64,000 bases of DNA, from positions 2,480,501 to 2,544,500 of the forward strand of contig NZ_JAMLIX010000001.1 in the NCBI RefSeq assembly GCF_023953965.1. The letters are read 5' to 3'. This stretch comes from Bosea sp. (in: a-proteobacteria). GTDB lineage: Bacteria > Pseudomonadota > Alphaproteobacteria > Rhizobiales > Beijerinckiaceae. Position numbers and translations under genes: made by a program. Of the stretch, positions 41,795-50,905 are shown piece after piece. The first letter of the stretch is position 1; every line of letters begins with the position of its first letter. The notes beneath the pieces are model-generated. The model was not told the DNA's origin. It did not search any database and saw nothing but the letters and a program-made list of their open reading frames with translations.

Positions 41795-42691
41795 ATGGGC
41801 GCTTTCGTGATGCCGGTCACCCGTTCTCCCGCGATGCGAAGCAAGCTGTTCGTGCCGGGCTCGCGTCCGGAGCTCTTCGACAAGGCCTGGAACTCGGCGG
41901 CCGATGCGATCTCCTTCGACCTGGAGGACGCTGTCGCCGCCGACCGGAAGGCGGAGGCCCGCGACCATGTCGCCGCCTCGCTCGCGCAATATGCCGGGCA
42001 CGCCAAGATCGCGATCGTGCGGGTCAATCCCTGGGGCGAGGAGCTGTTCGACGACGATATGGACGCCGTCGTCCGGCCCGGCCTCGATATCGTCAACCTG
42101 CCGAAGATCGAGAGCCCCGAGCCGATCCTGGCGACCGCGCGCCTGCTCGACCGGCTGGAGAGCGAGCGCGGGATCGGGCGCCGCATCGGCATCCTCGCCA
42201 ATATCGAGACGCCGCGCGGGTTGCGGATGGCGGCGGAGATCGCGCTCTCCCACGAGCGGGTGATCGGGCTGCAGCTCGGCTTCGGCGACCTGTTCGAGCC
42301 GCTGGCGATCGAGCGCAGTCCGGCTGCGCTGCTGCCGGTGCGGCTCGCGGTGCGCTTCGCCGCGGCGGAAGCCGGCATCGACGCCTTCGACGGCGCCTTC
42401 GTCGCGGTCGCGGACGACGGGGCCTATCGCGCCGATGCCGAGGGGGGGCGCGCGGTCGGCCTTGCCGGCAAGAGCTGCGTCCATCCGAGCCAGATCGCGA
42501 TCGCGAACGCGGTGTTCTTCCCGCGCCCGGCCGAGATCGAGAACGCCCGGCGCATCGTCGCCACCGCCGACGAGATGCTGGCGCGCGGCGTCGGCGCCTT
42601 CACCGTGGACGGCGTGATGGCGGACGGCCCCTTCATCGCCCGCGCCCGCGCCATCCTCGAACTCGCGCGATCGGCAGGGCAGGATGTCTGA
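41795..42691 (+). CDS. HpcH/HpaI-fold CoA-ester lyase (CitE/malyl-CoA lyase-like)
   Basis: 298 residues in the CitE branch of the phosphoenolpyruvate/TIM-barrel superfamily. The N-terminus MRSKLFVPGSRPELFDKAWNSAADAISFDLEDAVA (in parts) includes the Asp-Glu metal region, with the RVNPWG segment and a C-terminal GKSCVHPSQI loop. Members cleave malyl-, methylmalyl- or citramalyl-CoA to acetyl- or propionyl-CoA plus a 2-oxo acid. The next gene, a CoA-transferase overlapping by 8 bases, could make the CoA ester. The start is unclear: ATG 41795, 41810 or 41834 are in frame and none has a strong ribosome-binding site. Confidence 0.92.
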   Translation: MGAFVMPVTRSPAMRSKLFVPGSRPELFDKAWNSAADAISFDLEDAVAADRKAEARDHVAASLAQYAGHAKIAIVRVNPWGEELFDDDMDAVVRPGLDIVNLPKIESPEPILATARLLDRLESERGIGRRIGILANIETPRGLRMAAEIALSHERVIGLQLGFGDLFEPLAIERSPAALLPVRLAVRFAAAEAGIDAFDGAFVAVADDGAYRADAEGGRAVGLAGKSCVHPSQIAIANAVFFPRPAEIENARRIVATADEMLARGVGAFTVDGVMADGPFIARARAILELARSAGQDV

Positions 42692-43910
42692 GACCACCGA
42701 ACGCGAACAGGCGAGCGCGAAGGGGCCTCTCGAAGGCCTGCGCGTGATCGACTGCGCCACCCTCTTCGCCGGCCCGATCATCTCGACCCTGATGGGCGAT
42801 TTCGGCGCCGACGTGATCAAGATCGAGCACCCCGCCGGCGATCCGCTGCGCAACATGGGCGCCAAGAAGGACGGCCAGGGCCTGTGGTGGAAAACCACGG
42901 CGCGCAACAAGCGCTGCATCGCGCTCGACCTCAAGGCGCCGGCCGACGCCGGGATCTTCAAGGCGCTCGTCGCCGACGCGGATATCCTCGTCGAGAATTT
43001 CCGCACCGGCACCCTCGAAAGCTGGGGCCTGGGCTGGGACGTGCTGTCGAAGATCAACCCGCGCCTGGTCATGGTGCGCGTCACGGGCTTCGGCCAGACC
43101 GGCCCCTATAGCCGCCGCGCCGGCTTCGGCACGCTGGCCGAGGCGATGTCCGGCTTCGCCCACATCACCGGGCAGCCGGACGGCCCGCCGACGCTGCCGC
43201 CCTTCGGCCTCGCCGACGGCATCGCCGCCTATTACGGCTGTTTTTCCGCGATGTTCGCGATCTACGAGCGCGATGTCCGCGGCAGCGGCAAGGGGCAGTA
43301 CATCGATCTGGCGATCTACGAGCCGATCTTCGCGCTGCTCGGACCGCAGCCGATCATCTTCGACCAGCTCGGCATCATCCAGAACCGCACCGGCAACCGC
43401 TCGGTCAACAACGCGCCGCGCAACGCCTATCGCACCCGGGACGGCCGCTGGGTGGCGCTCTCGGCGGCCGCGCCGAGCATCGTCCGGCGCGTGCTCGATC
43501 TGACCGGCGGCCCCGGGACGGCGGACGATCCGCGCTTCCAGACCAATCTCGACCGCATCAAGCATGTGGAGGAGATCGACGCGATCGTCGGCGGCTGGAT
43601 CGCGCGGCACGATCTCGACGAGGTGCTCGAGACCTTCGAACGGGTCGAAGCCGCGATCGCGCCGATCTATGATATCGAGCAGATCTTCCGCGATCCGCAA
43701 TTCGTCGCGCGCAACTCCGTCGTCTCGGTGCCGGATCAGGACCTCGGGCCGGTCAGGATGCAGAATGTCTTCCCGGTGATGTCACGCACGCCTGGCGCGA
43801 TCAGGCGCACCGGTGGCAACATCGACCAGGATCGCGACGAGATCCTGTCGGAACTGCGCCTGCGTGGGCGGTTGCCCGCGCCCACCACCCAGGAGGGATC
43901 TTCCTCATGA
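42684..43910 (+). CDS. Family III CoA-transferase (CaiB/BaiF)
   Basis: 408 residues. The N-terminal LEGLRVIDCATLFAGPIISTLMGDFGADVIKIEHPAGDPLR (in parts) is the family signature, and the catalytic aspartate is expected in the NKRCIALDLKAPAD to DILVENFRTGTLE region. The protein is an interlocked homodimer in the cytoplasm that moves CoA between carboxylic acids. Overlap with the lyase gene before it and the deacetylase-like gene after it shows tight operon packing. Likely donors are succinyl-CoA or the product acyl-CoA; the acceptor is probably a dicarboxylic or hydroxy acid. Confidence 0.94.
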   Translation: MSETTEREQASAKGPLEGLRVIDCATLFAGPIISTLMGDFGADVIKIEHPAGDPLRNMGAKKDGQGLWWKTTARNKRCIALDLKAPADAGIFKALVADADILVENFRTGTLESWGLGWDVLSKINPRLVMVRVTGFGQTGPYSRRAGFGTLAEAMSGFAHITGQPDGPPTLPPFGLADGIAAYYGCFSAMFAIYERDVRGSGKGQYIDLAIYEPIFALLGPQPIIFDQLGIIQNRTGNRSVNNAPRNAYRTRDGRWVALSAAAPSIVRRVLDLTGGPGTADDPRFQTNLDRIKHVEEIDAIVGGWIARHDLDEVLETFERVEAAIAPIYDIEQIFRDPQFVARNSVVSVPDQDLGPVRMQNVFPVMSRTPGAIRRTGGNIDQDRDEILSELRLRGRLPAPTTQEGSSS

Positions 43911-44848
43911 CGCGCGTCTGGCGGCCGAGCCCGGAGAACCCCCGCGATTTCGTCGGCTATGGCCGCAGGCGGCCGGACCCGCGCTGGCCCGGCAAGGCCC
44001 GCGTCGCGGTCAATTTCGCGATCAACTACGAGGAAGGCTCGGAATACAGCGTGCCGGACGGCAGCGGGCGCACCGAGCTCGGCCTCGCCGAGGCGCCGGG
44101 CGGGCGGGTGCCCGCCGGCCAGCGCGACCTCGCCTTCGAGACCATGTACGAATACGGCAGCCGCGTCGGCATCTGGCGGCTTTTCCAGCTCTTTCAGGAG
44201 CGCGGCCTGCCGGCGACGCTGTTCGGCTGCGCGGTCGCGCTCGAACGCAACCCCGATGTCGCGGAAGCCTTCGTCGCCTCCAACTTCGATCTCTGCTGCC
44301 ATGGCTGGCGCTGGGAGGAGCATTTCCGGCTGAGCGAGGAAGAGGAGCGCGAACGCATCGCGCTCGCCATCGCCTCGCTCAAGCGCACCACCGGCGAACG
44401 TCCGCTCGGCTGGTACTGCCGCTTCGGGCCGAGCGAGAACACCCGCAGGCTCGTCGTGGAGGAGGGCGGCTTCCTCTACGATTCCGACGCGTATAACGAC
44501 GAATTGCCCTATTGGGTCGAGGTCTCGGGTAAGAACCATCTCATCGTGCCCTATACGATGGATGCCAATGACGGGAAATTCGCCGCTCCGGCCGGTTTCT
44601 CGTCGCCGGACCATTTCGAGAGCTATCTCAAGGCGGCCTTCGACCAGCTCTATGCGGAGGGGGCGGAGCAGCCCGGCCTGATGTCGATCGGCCTGCATCC
44701 GCGCATCACCGGCCGCCCGGCGCGCGCGCGGGCGCTCGCCAATGTCCTCGACCACATCATGAAGCACGACCGTGTCTGGGTCTGCGGGCGCCTCGACATC
44801 GCGCGGCACTGGCATGCGCAGCACGCGCCCTCGGAAACCGACCGATGA
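43907..44848 (+). CDS. Polysaccharide-deacetylase-fold cyclic amide hydrolase (PuuE/imidase-like)
   Basis: 313 residues of the NodB/PuuE branch. The motif VAVNFAINYEEGSEYSVPDG replaces the TFDDG metal motif of true polysaccharide deacetylases, and LCCHGWRWEEHF and GWYCRFGPSENTRRLVVEEGG match PuuE-type allantoinases and bacterial cyclic imide hydrolases. No signal peptide is present, so it is cytoplasmic and not a cell-wall enzyme. The next gene is an isochorismatase-type amidase overlapping by 4 bases. Together they suggest ring opening of an imide or ureide followed by deamidation. Confidence 0.9.
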   Translation: MTRVWRPSPENPRDFVGYGRRRPDPRWPGKARVAVNFAINYEEGSEYSVPDGSGRTELGLAEAPGGRVPAGQRDLAFETMYEYGSRVGIWRLFQLFQERGLPATLFGCAVALERNPDVAEAFVASNFDLCCHGWRWEEHFRLSEEEERERIALAIASLKRTTGERPLGWYCRFGPSENTRRLVVEEGGFLYDSDAYNDELPYWVEVSGKNHLIVPYTMDANDGKFAAPAGFSSPDHFESYLKAAFDQLYAEGAEQPGLMSIGLHPRITGRPARARALANVLDHIMKHDRVWVCGRLDIARHWHAQHAPSETDR

Positions 44849-45555
44849 ATGCGACCGTCATGAGACCCTGGGACGCTTTCCTGACCGAGGCCGACCGTGC
44901 CGTGCTCGCGCGCGGCCGCTTCGCGCAGCGCATGGGCTTCGGCGCCAAGCCCGCCATCGTGGTGATCGACGCGCAGCGCTACATGGTCGGCGAGCGCGGC
45001 ATCCGCGACGAGCGCTATCCGTCCTCCTGCGGCGAGATCGGCTGGGCGGCGGTCGACCGCATCGCGGCGATCCTCGACGCGGGCCGCGCGGCCGGCGTGC
45101 CGATCTTCCTGACCCGCTTCGCGCTCGATGCCAGCGGCGACGACATCGGGGTCTATGGCCGCAAGCGCGCCTTCATGAAGGAGCGCGACGACTGGTGCAT
45201 CGACGGGACCGAGGGCGCCGAGCTCCTGCCCGAGGTCGGCCCGAAGCGGGGCGACATCGTCTTCGTCAAGAAGAAGCCGAGCGGCTTCCACGGCACGCCG
45301 CTCCTCGGCTATCTGATCGAGCGCAACGTCGACACCGTGATCGTGCTCGGCGGCGCCACCAGCAACTGCGTGCGCGCCACGGTGTTCGACGCCGCATCCT
45401 ACAATTACCGGGCGATCGTGCCGGCGGACGCGGTCTTCGACCGGCTGCCGGTCTCCCACGCCATCAGCCTCTTCGACATGGACCGGCAATTCGCCGACGT
45501 GACGGATGCAGCCTCGGTCATCGCCGAGCTGCAGAACAACAGCCAAAGGGGGTAA
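44845..45555 (+). CDS. Isochorismatase-superfamily cysteine amidohydrolase
   Basis: 236 residues with the complete Asp-Lys-Cys triad of amide-hydrolysing members: D42 (IVVIDAQRYM), K142 (DIVFVKKKPSGF) and C175 (GGATSNCVRATV). This distinguishes it from true isochorismatases, which lack the cysteine. Relatives include N-carbamoylsarcosine amidase, ureidoacrylate amidohydrolase and maleamate amidohydrolase. Its ATG overlaps the PuuE-like stop, supporting consecutive action on one substrate, with release of ammonia. It is followed directly by the transporter genes. Confidence 0.93.
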   Translation: MNATVMRPWDAFLTEADRAVLARGRFAQRMGFGAKPAIVVIDAQRYMVGERGIRDERYPSSCGEIGWAAVDRIAAILDAGRAAGVPIFLTRFALDASGDDIGVYGRKRAFMKERDDWCIDGTEGAELLPEVGPKRGDIVFVKKKPSGFHGTPLLGYLIERNVDTVIVLGGATSNCVRATVFDAASYNYRAIVPADAVFDRLPVSHAISLFDMDRQFADVTDAASVIAELQNNSQRG

Positions 45556-45559
45556 TCCG

Positions 45560-46804
45560 ATGAGACATCTGACTTTGACGGCGCTCGCGCTCGCCGCCTC
45601 GACATTCACCGCGCAGGCCCAGGAGACCTGGCGCATCGGCGCGCTCTTCCCGCTGACCGGCAGCCTCGCGCTGCTCGGCAACGAGAACCTCAACGGCGCC
45701 CGCATCGCCGTCGAGATGATCAACGAGAAGGGCGGGATCGACGGCAAGAAGGTCGAGCTCGTCCAGGGCGACGCCTCGACGCCGGACAAGGCGCAGTCGG
45801 AAGCCGAGCGCCTCGCCTCGCTGGAAAACCTCCAGATCATCACCGGCACCTATTCGAGCGGCCTGTCCTATGCGGCAAGCCAGGTGGTGGAGCGGCGCGG
45901 CGGACTCTACTGGGAGACCGGCGGCATCGCCGACGGCCTGACCCAGCGCGGCTTCAGCGGCTATTTCCGCATCGTCTTCACCGCGAGCTCGAACGGCCAG
46001 CTCGCCGCGACCATCGCCTCCGACCTGATCGCGCCGAAGCTCGGCAAGAAGCCGGCCGATCTCACCGTGCTCGTCGTGCACGAGGATTCCGACTACGGCA
46101 CCTCCGTCGCGACGGCGGCCGAGAACAAGGCGAAGGAGCTCGGCTTCAAGGTGGCCGGCCGCCTGCCCTACAAGGCGGTGACCACCGATCTCTCCTCGCT
46201 CGTGCTGCGCATGAAGGCGAGCGGCGCCGACATCGTCATCGCCTCGTCCTACGCCAACGACGCGCTGCTGATCCAGCGCCAGATGAAGCAGCTCGGCGTC
46301 AATGTCGGCGCCTTCATCGGCACCGGCGGCATCTACGGCCTGGCGAGCTTCGGCGAGGGCCTGGGCTCGGCCGTCAACGGCATCTTCGATACCGAGGGCT
46401 CGGCGGCGATCAACCCGGCCGCGCTCTCGGAGGAGGCCCGCGGGCTGCTCGCCGAATTCCAGAAGCGCTTCCAGGCGAGCCAGGGCAAGGCGCCCTCCTA
46501 TGTCGGCACCCAGGGCTTCGTCGGCACCTACGTCCTGCTCGACAAGGTGCTGCGTGCCGCCGGAGCCGCCGACCCGGCGAAGCTGAAGGCCGCCGCGCTG
46601 GCGCTCGACATCCCCTATGGCGGCACCGCGCTCGGCTGGGGCGTCAAGTTCGCCGGGCCGGGCAACGCGATGCAGGGCCAGAACGAGCGCGCCTTCCCGG
46701 TCGCGCAGCAATGGCAGAACGGCAAGCTCGTCGTCGTCGCGCCGGCGAACGTCAAGACGGCCGAGCCGATCCTGGTGCCGCTGCCGGCCTGGGACAAGCG
46801 CTGA
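45560..46804 (+). CDS. Liv-type ABC solute-binding protein (module d)
   Basis: 414 residues from the ATG at 45560, with AAGGGGGTAA upstream. The signal peptide covers about 1-20 (MRHLTLTALALAASTFTAQA), followed by the start of the Peripla_BP_6 fold (WRIGALFPLTGSLALLGNENLNGARIAVEMINEKGG in parts). The tail PVAQQWQNGKLVVVAP is typical of this receptor group. It starts 4 bases after the amidase stop, so receptor and enzymes share a transcript. The ligand is probably the compound opened by the PuuE-like enzyme. Confidence 0.94.
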   Translation: MRHLTLTALALAASTFTAQAQETWRIGALFPLTGSLALLGNENLNGARIAVEMINEKGGIDGKKVELVQGDASTPDKAQSEAERLASLENLQIITGTYSSGLSYAASQVVERRGGLYWETGGIADGLTQRGFSGYFRIVFTASSNGQLAATIASDLIAPKLGKKPADLTVLVVHEDSDYGTSVATAAENKAKELGFKVAGRLPYKAVTTDLSSLVLRMKASGADIVIASSYANDALLIQRQMKQLGVNVGAFIGTGGIYGLASFGEGLGSAVNGIFDTEGSAAINPAALSEEARGLLAEFQKRFQASQGKAPSYVGTQGFVGTYVLLDKVLRAAGAADPAKLKAAALALDIPYGGTALGWGVKFAGPGNAMQGQNERAFPVAQQWQNGKLVVVAPANVKTAEPILVPLPAWDKR

Positions 46805-46857
46805 CATAAAGCCGCGGCGGCCGGTCAAGCCGGCTGCCGCCCTCAAGCGGACAAGAG

Positions 46858-47745
46858 ATGCTCGACATCCTTCCCCAATTGCTGGTCTCGGGCCTGCTCA
46901 TCGGCGGCGTCTACGGCTTGCTGTCGATCGGCCTGACCCTGATCTTCGGCGTCCTGCGCATCGTCAACTTCGCGCAGGGCGAGTTCATCATGCTCGCCAT
47001 GTTCGGGGCCTTCTGGCTGCATGCGCTGTGGGGGATCGACCCCTATCTGTCGATCTTCATCGTGACGCCGGTGGTCTTCGGCCTCGGGCTGCTGACCGAG
47101 CGTGTGGTGATCAAGCCGATCCTGCACGCGCCGCACGCGATGCAGATCTTCGCGACCTTCGGCCTGTCGGTGGTGCTGCAGAACATCGCGCTGACCTTCT
47201 GGGGGCCGGATTACCGCTCGGTGCAGACCGAATATGCCGCGCAATCCTTCATCGTCGGCAACGTCGCGATTTCCGCGACCTCGCTCTACGCCTTCCTGAT
47301 CGCCTTTCTGATGGCGGGCGTGCTGATCGCCTTTCTGCAGTTCTCGCGGGACGGCAAGGCGCTGCGCGCCCTGGTCCAGAACCGGTATGCCGCCTCGCTG
47401 ATGGGGGTGAACACGGAGCGGCTGAACCGGATCGCCTTCGGCGCCGGCGTCGCCTGCGCGGCGGTCGCAGGCTGCGTCCTGACGCCGATGTACTACACGT
47501 TCCCGACCGCCGGCGTGGACCTGATCATCACGGCCTTCGTCGTCGTCGTGCTCGGCGGGCTCGGCAGCGTCGCCGGCGCCATGGTCGGCGGGCTGATCAT
47601 CGGCATCACCCAGACGCTGACCGGCTTCTTCATCTCGGTCGAGCTCAAGGACGTGATCGCGCTCATCCTCTTCATCCTGATCCTGCTCATTCGTCCACAA
47701 GGGCTGTTCGGCCGCGCCGGCATGGAAGAGGTCGGCACCAAATGA
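46858..47745 (+). CDS. Branched-chain-type ABC permease (LivH-like)
   Basis: 295-residue inner-membrane protein with about eight membrane helices. The N-terminus LLIGGVYGLLSIGLTLIFGVLRIVNFAQGEF and the coupling region ALVQNRYAASLMGVNTERLNRIAFG are characteristic, and the end LIRPQGLFGRAG is the LivH-type tail. It follows the receptor gene by 53 bases and overlaps the LivM-like gene by 4 bases. It forms the membrane channel with that protein. Confidence 0.95.
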   Translation: MLDILPQLLVSGLLIGGVYGLLSIGLTLIFGVLRIVNFAQGEFIMLAMFGAFWLHALWGIDPYLSIFIVTPVVFGLGLLTERVVIKPILHAPHAMQIFATFGLSVVLQNIALTFWGPDYRSVQTEYAAQSFIVGNVAISATSLYAFLIAFLMAGVLIAFLQFSRDGKALRALVQNRYAASLMGVNTERLNRIAFGAGVACAAVAGCVLTPMYYTFPTAGVDLIITAFVVVVLGGLGSVAGAMVGGLIIGITQTLTGFFISVELKDVIALILFILILLIRPQGLFGRAGMEEVGTK

Positions 47746-48623
47746 GCATGCTGTTCAACGACTACTACCTCAACATCCTGGTGATGACCTGCCTGTGGGC
47801 GGCGCTGTCGGGCGCCTGGAACCTGATGGCCGGCTATGGCGGCCTGGTCTCGCTCGGGCAGTCCGCCTTCTTCGGCATCGGCGCCTATGTCACGGCGATC
47901 GTCTACACGAAGTACGGGATCTCGCCCTGGTTCGGGCTGATCGCCGGCGTGATCGTCACGACCGGGCTCGCGGTCGTGATCAGCTGGCCCTGCTTTCGGC
48001 TGCGCGGCGCCTTCTTCTCGCTGGCGACGCTCGTCTTCCCGATCGCGATGGAGATCGTCGCCAACAACTGGAGCGAATTCACGCGCGGGCCGAGCGGCAT
48101 CGCCATTCCGTTCCGGCCGGGCCTCGACACCTTCATCTTCGCGTCGCGCTGGGCCTATCTCATCGCCGCCTTCGCCCTGATGATGATCGTCTACGGCATC
48201 ACCCGCTGGATGCATCGCGGCAAGCTCGGGCTCTACCTGATCGCCGTGCGCGACGACGAGGCCACGGCGCAGAGCATGGGCATCAACACGGTCAAGGTGA
48301 AGCTGATCGTCACCATGATGAGCGCGGCGCTGACGGCGGTCGGCGGCTTCTTCTACGCGCAGTACATCCTGTTCCTCGACCCGCCGAGCGTGTTCTCGAT
48401 CAATATCTCCGTGCAGATCGCCCTGCTCAGCATCATCGGCGGGCTCGGCACGCCGCTCGGCCCGATCGTCGGCTCGCTGGTGATGACGCCGCTGGACGGT
48501 GCGCTCAGCCAGTTCTTCGGCGGCGGGCCGCGCCTCCTGATCTACGGCATCGCGCTGCTCGGCGCGGTGCTGCTCGCCCCGAAGGGCATCGTCGGGACGG
48601 TGAAGGCATGGCGGCGCAAATGA
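47742..48623 (+). CDS. Branched-chain-type ABC permease (LivM-like)
   Basis: 293 residues from the ATG at 47742, which overlaps the LivH-like stop; the much longer open frame is a shadow of upstream genes. Landmarks are WNLMAGYGGLVSLGQSAFFGIGAY, the coupling loop LIAVRDDEATAQSMGINTVKVKL, and IALLSIIGGLGTPLGPIVGS. It is a separate gene here, in contrast to the LivH-LivM fusion in module c. Confidence 0.95.
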   Translation: MSMLFNDYYLNILVMTCLWAALSGAWNLMAGYGGLVSLGQSAFFGIGAYVTAIVYTKYGISPWFGLIAGVIVTTGLAVVISWPCFRLRGAFFSLATLVFPIAMEIVANNWSEFTRGPSGIAIPFRPGLDTFIFASRWAYLIAAFALMMIVYGITRWMHRGKLGLYLIAVRDDEATAQSMGINTVKVKLIVTMMSAALTAVGGFFYAQYILFLDPPSVFSINISVQIALLSIIGGLGTPLGPIVGSLVMTPLDGALSQFFGGGPRLLIYGIALLGAVLLAPKGIVGTVKAWRRK

Positions 48624-49369
48624 GCGGGACGTCGCAACCGGGCGCCCCCGGCGCGGAGCTGATGCGCGCGAGCGGGCTCGTGCTGCGTTTCGGCGGGCTT
48701 ACCGCCGTCAACGAGGTGTCGCTGAGCGTCGGCGATCGCGAGATCGTCGGCCTGATCGGGCCCAACGGCGCGGGCAAGACCACGCTGTTCAACATCCTGA
48801 GCGGCCAGCTCAAGCCGGATGCCGGCAGCGTGCATTTCGCCGGCAAGGACATCACCGGCGCCTCGGCCGCGACCTGCGCGCGCGCCGGCCTCGGCCGTAC
48901 CTTCCAGATCGTCAAGCCGCTCACCAGCCTCACCGTGCACGAGAACGTCACGGTCGGCGCGCTGCTGCATCACCCGCTGGCGGCCGCGCGCGAGAAGGCG
49001 GCTCAGATCGTGCGCCGCGTCGGCATGGCAGCGGTGCTCGACCAGCAGGCCGGCAGCCTGACGCTCGAGGCGCGCAAGCGGCTCGAGCTCGCGCGCGCGC
49101 TCTCGATCGAGCCGAAGCTCCTGCTGCTCGACGAGATCCTGGCCGGCCTCAACCCCTCCGAGGTCAACGAGAGCATTCACCTCATCCGCAGCTTCTCCCG
49201 CGAGGACGGGCTCGCCGTGATCATGATCGAGCACAATCTGCACGCCGTGATGTCGCTCGCCGACAAGGTCGTGGTGCTCGACTACGGCCGCAAGATCGCC
49301 GAGGGCCAGCCGCAGGATGTGGTCCGCGATCCCGCCGTCGTCGCGGCCTATCTCGGGAGCGACGACTGA
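48620..49369 (+). CDS. Branched-chain-type ABC transporter ATPase (LivG-like), module d
   Basis: 249 residues from the ATG at 48620, chosen for the 4-base overlap (ATGA) seen elsewhere in this operon; ATG 48608 is possible. Walker A is GPNGAGKTT, Walker B LLLLDEILAGLNPSE, and the switch histidine is in MIEHNLHAVM. The ABC signature is degenerate (LTLEARKRLELARAL), as in the module c LivG-like protein. It energises the LivH/LivM-like channel. Confidence 0.94.
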   Translation: MSGTSQPGAPGAELMRASGLVLRFGGLTAVNEVSLSVGDREIVGLIGPNGAGKTTLFNILSGQLKPDAGSVHFAGKDITGASAATCARAGLGRTFQIVKPLTSLTVHENVTVGALLHHPLAAAREKAAQIVRRVGMAAVLDQQAGSLTLEARKRLELARALSIEPKLLLLDEILAGLNPSEVNESIHLIRSFSREDGLAVIMIEHNLHAVMSLADKVVVLDYGRKIAEGQPQDVVRDPAVVAAYLGSDD

Positions 49370-50079
49370 TGGCGCTCGAAATCTCCGATCTCGTCGCCGG
49401 CTATGGCGACATCACGGTCCTGCGCGGCGTCTCCTGCACCGTGCCGGCGCAGGGCGTCGTCGCGCTGCTCGGCGCCAACGGCGCCGGCAAGACGACGACG
49501 CTCAACGCCATTTCCGGGCTCCAGGTCTCCGTGGACAGCGGCGCGATCCGGCTGGAAGGCGCCGATATCACCCGCATGCCGGCGCATGAGCGCGTCGAGG
49601 CCGGCATTGCCCATGTGCCGCAGGGGCGCCAGCTCTTCCCCTTCATGAGCGTGCGCGAGAACCTCGAGCTCGGCAGCTATGCGCCGCGGGCGCGCGGGCA
49701 CGAGAAGGAGGTGCTCGACTGGGTCTTCGGCATCTTTCCGCGGCTCAAGGAGCGGCTTGCGCAGCAGGCGGGCTCGCTCTCCGGCGGCGAGCAGCAGATG
49801 TGCGCCATCGCGCGCGGGCTGATGTCGAAGCCGCGCTTCCTGCTGCTGGACGAGCCCTCGCTCGGCCTCGCGCCGATCGTGGTCAAGCAGGTCATGTCGG
49901 TGATCGGCCAGATCGCGGCGCAGGGCATCGGTATCCTGCTGGTCGAGCAGAACGTCGCCCTGGCGCTGAAGCAGGCGCAATACGCCTATGTGCTGGAGCA
50001 TTCGGAAATCACCATCCAGGGCCCGGCGGCCGAACTCCAGAACGACGACCGTGTCAGGAAGGCCTATCTCGGTCTTTGA
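49369..50079 (+). CDS. Branched-chain-type ABC transporter ATPase (LivF-like), module d
   Basis: 236 residues; start and previous stop share one base (TGATG). Walker A is GANGAGKTT, the signature LSGGEQQMCAIARGL, Walker B LLLLDEPSLGLAP, and the switch region LLVEQNVALAL lacks the usual histidine as in LivF. It completes the importer encoded from 45,560. All five Liv components are present and in the usual order. Confidence 0.95.
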   Translation: MALEISDLVAGYGDITVLRGVSCTVPAQGVVALLGANGAGKTTTLNAISGLQVSVDSGAIRLEGADITRMPAHERVEAGIAHVPQGRQLFPFMSVRENLELGSYAPRARGHEKEVLDWVFGIFPRLKERLAQQAGSLSGGEQQMCAIARGLMSKPRFLLLDEPSLGLAPIVVKQVMSVIGQIAAQGIGILLVEQNVALALKQAQYAYVLEHSEITIQGPAAELQNDDRVRKAYLGL

Positions 50080-50103
50080 CCGGGCCATGCGAGGGAGCGT
50101 GCC

Positions 50104-50862
50104 ATGGATTTGCAGCTTGCCGGCAAGGTAGCACTCGTGACCGGTGCCAGCGTCGGGCTCGGCCGGGCGATCGCCCAGCTCCTCGCGGACGAGGGCTGCC
50201 GGCTGGCGATCGTCGCGCGGGGAGAGGAGCGGCTGCGGAAGGCCGCCGACGAGATCGCCGCCACGGGACATGAGAGGCCGCTGGTGATCGTCGCCGACAT
50301 CACGGCGCGCGATTCGGCCGAGACGATCCGGACCCGGGTCCTGGCCGCATTCGGCCGGCTCGACATCCTGGTCAACAATGCCGGCGGCTCGCGCCCCTTC
50401 GACGGCTTCGGCACGCGCGAGCAATGGGACGAGGCGATGGCGCTGAACTTCCATGCGGGCCGGGAGCTCGCCCATGCCTTCGTGCCGGCGATGCAGGCGC
50501 AGCGGTTCGGCCGCATCATCAACCTCACCGGCGGCGACGAGCCGGTGGCGCTGAATGGCGGCGTGCCGCCCAACGGCGCCACCCATATCTGGGCGAAGGC
50601 CCTGTCCCGCGTCGTCGGCAAGGACGGCATCACGGTGAACTCGATCCCGCCGGGGCGCCTGCATTCCGAACAGATCGACCAGCGGCTCCTGCCGACGGCG
50701 GAGGCGCAGCGCAAATGGGTCGATGACAATTGCCCCGCCGGCTATATCGGCGAACCGCAGGACCTGGCCGTCCTCGTCGCTTTCCTGGCTTCGCCGCTGG
50801 CCCGGTACATCACCGGACAGGTCATCCATGTCGACGGCGGAGCGCGTCGCTTCTCGCACTGA
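50104..50862 (+). CDS. Short-chain dehydrogenase/reductase-family protein with altered active site
   Basis: 252 residues with the Rossmann motif TGASVGLGRAIAQLL (about 15-29) and LDILVNNAGGSRPF (about 85-98), so the NAD(P)-binding fold is intact. The usual catalytic YxxxK is replaced: the segment after the strand NLTGGDEPV reads NGATHIWAKAL, with histidine where tyrosine is expected and the lysine kept. The C-terminal RYITGQVIHVDGG is normal. It may be an atypical reductase or a dehydratase/binding protein. It follows LivF by 24 bases and is probably in the module d operon. Confidence 0.88.
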   Translation: MDLQLAGKVALVTGASVGLGRAIAQLLADEGCRLAIVARGEERLRKAADEIAATGHERPLVIVADITARDSAETIRTRVLAAFGRLDILVNNAGGSRPFDGFGTREQWDEAMALNFHAGRELAHAFVPAMQAQRFGRIINLTGGDEPVALNGGVPPNGATHIWAKALSRVVGKDGITVNSIPPGRLHSEQIDQRLLPTAEAQRKWVDDNCPAGYIGEPQDLAVLVAFLASPLARYITGQVIHVDGGARRFSH

Positions 50863-50905
50863 GAATGCCGCGCCATCGCCGCCGGCAGGGCCATGGAGAG
50901 CTCGC

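Noticed and set aside
43907..44848. Cell-wall polysaccharide or chitin deacetylase
   Set aside because: No signal peptide, TFDDG motif replaced, and the neighbours are an amidase and CoA enzymes; PuuE/imidase-like is the better call.
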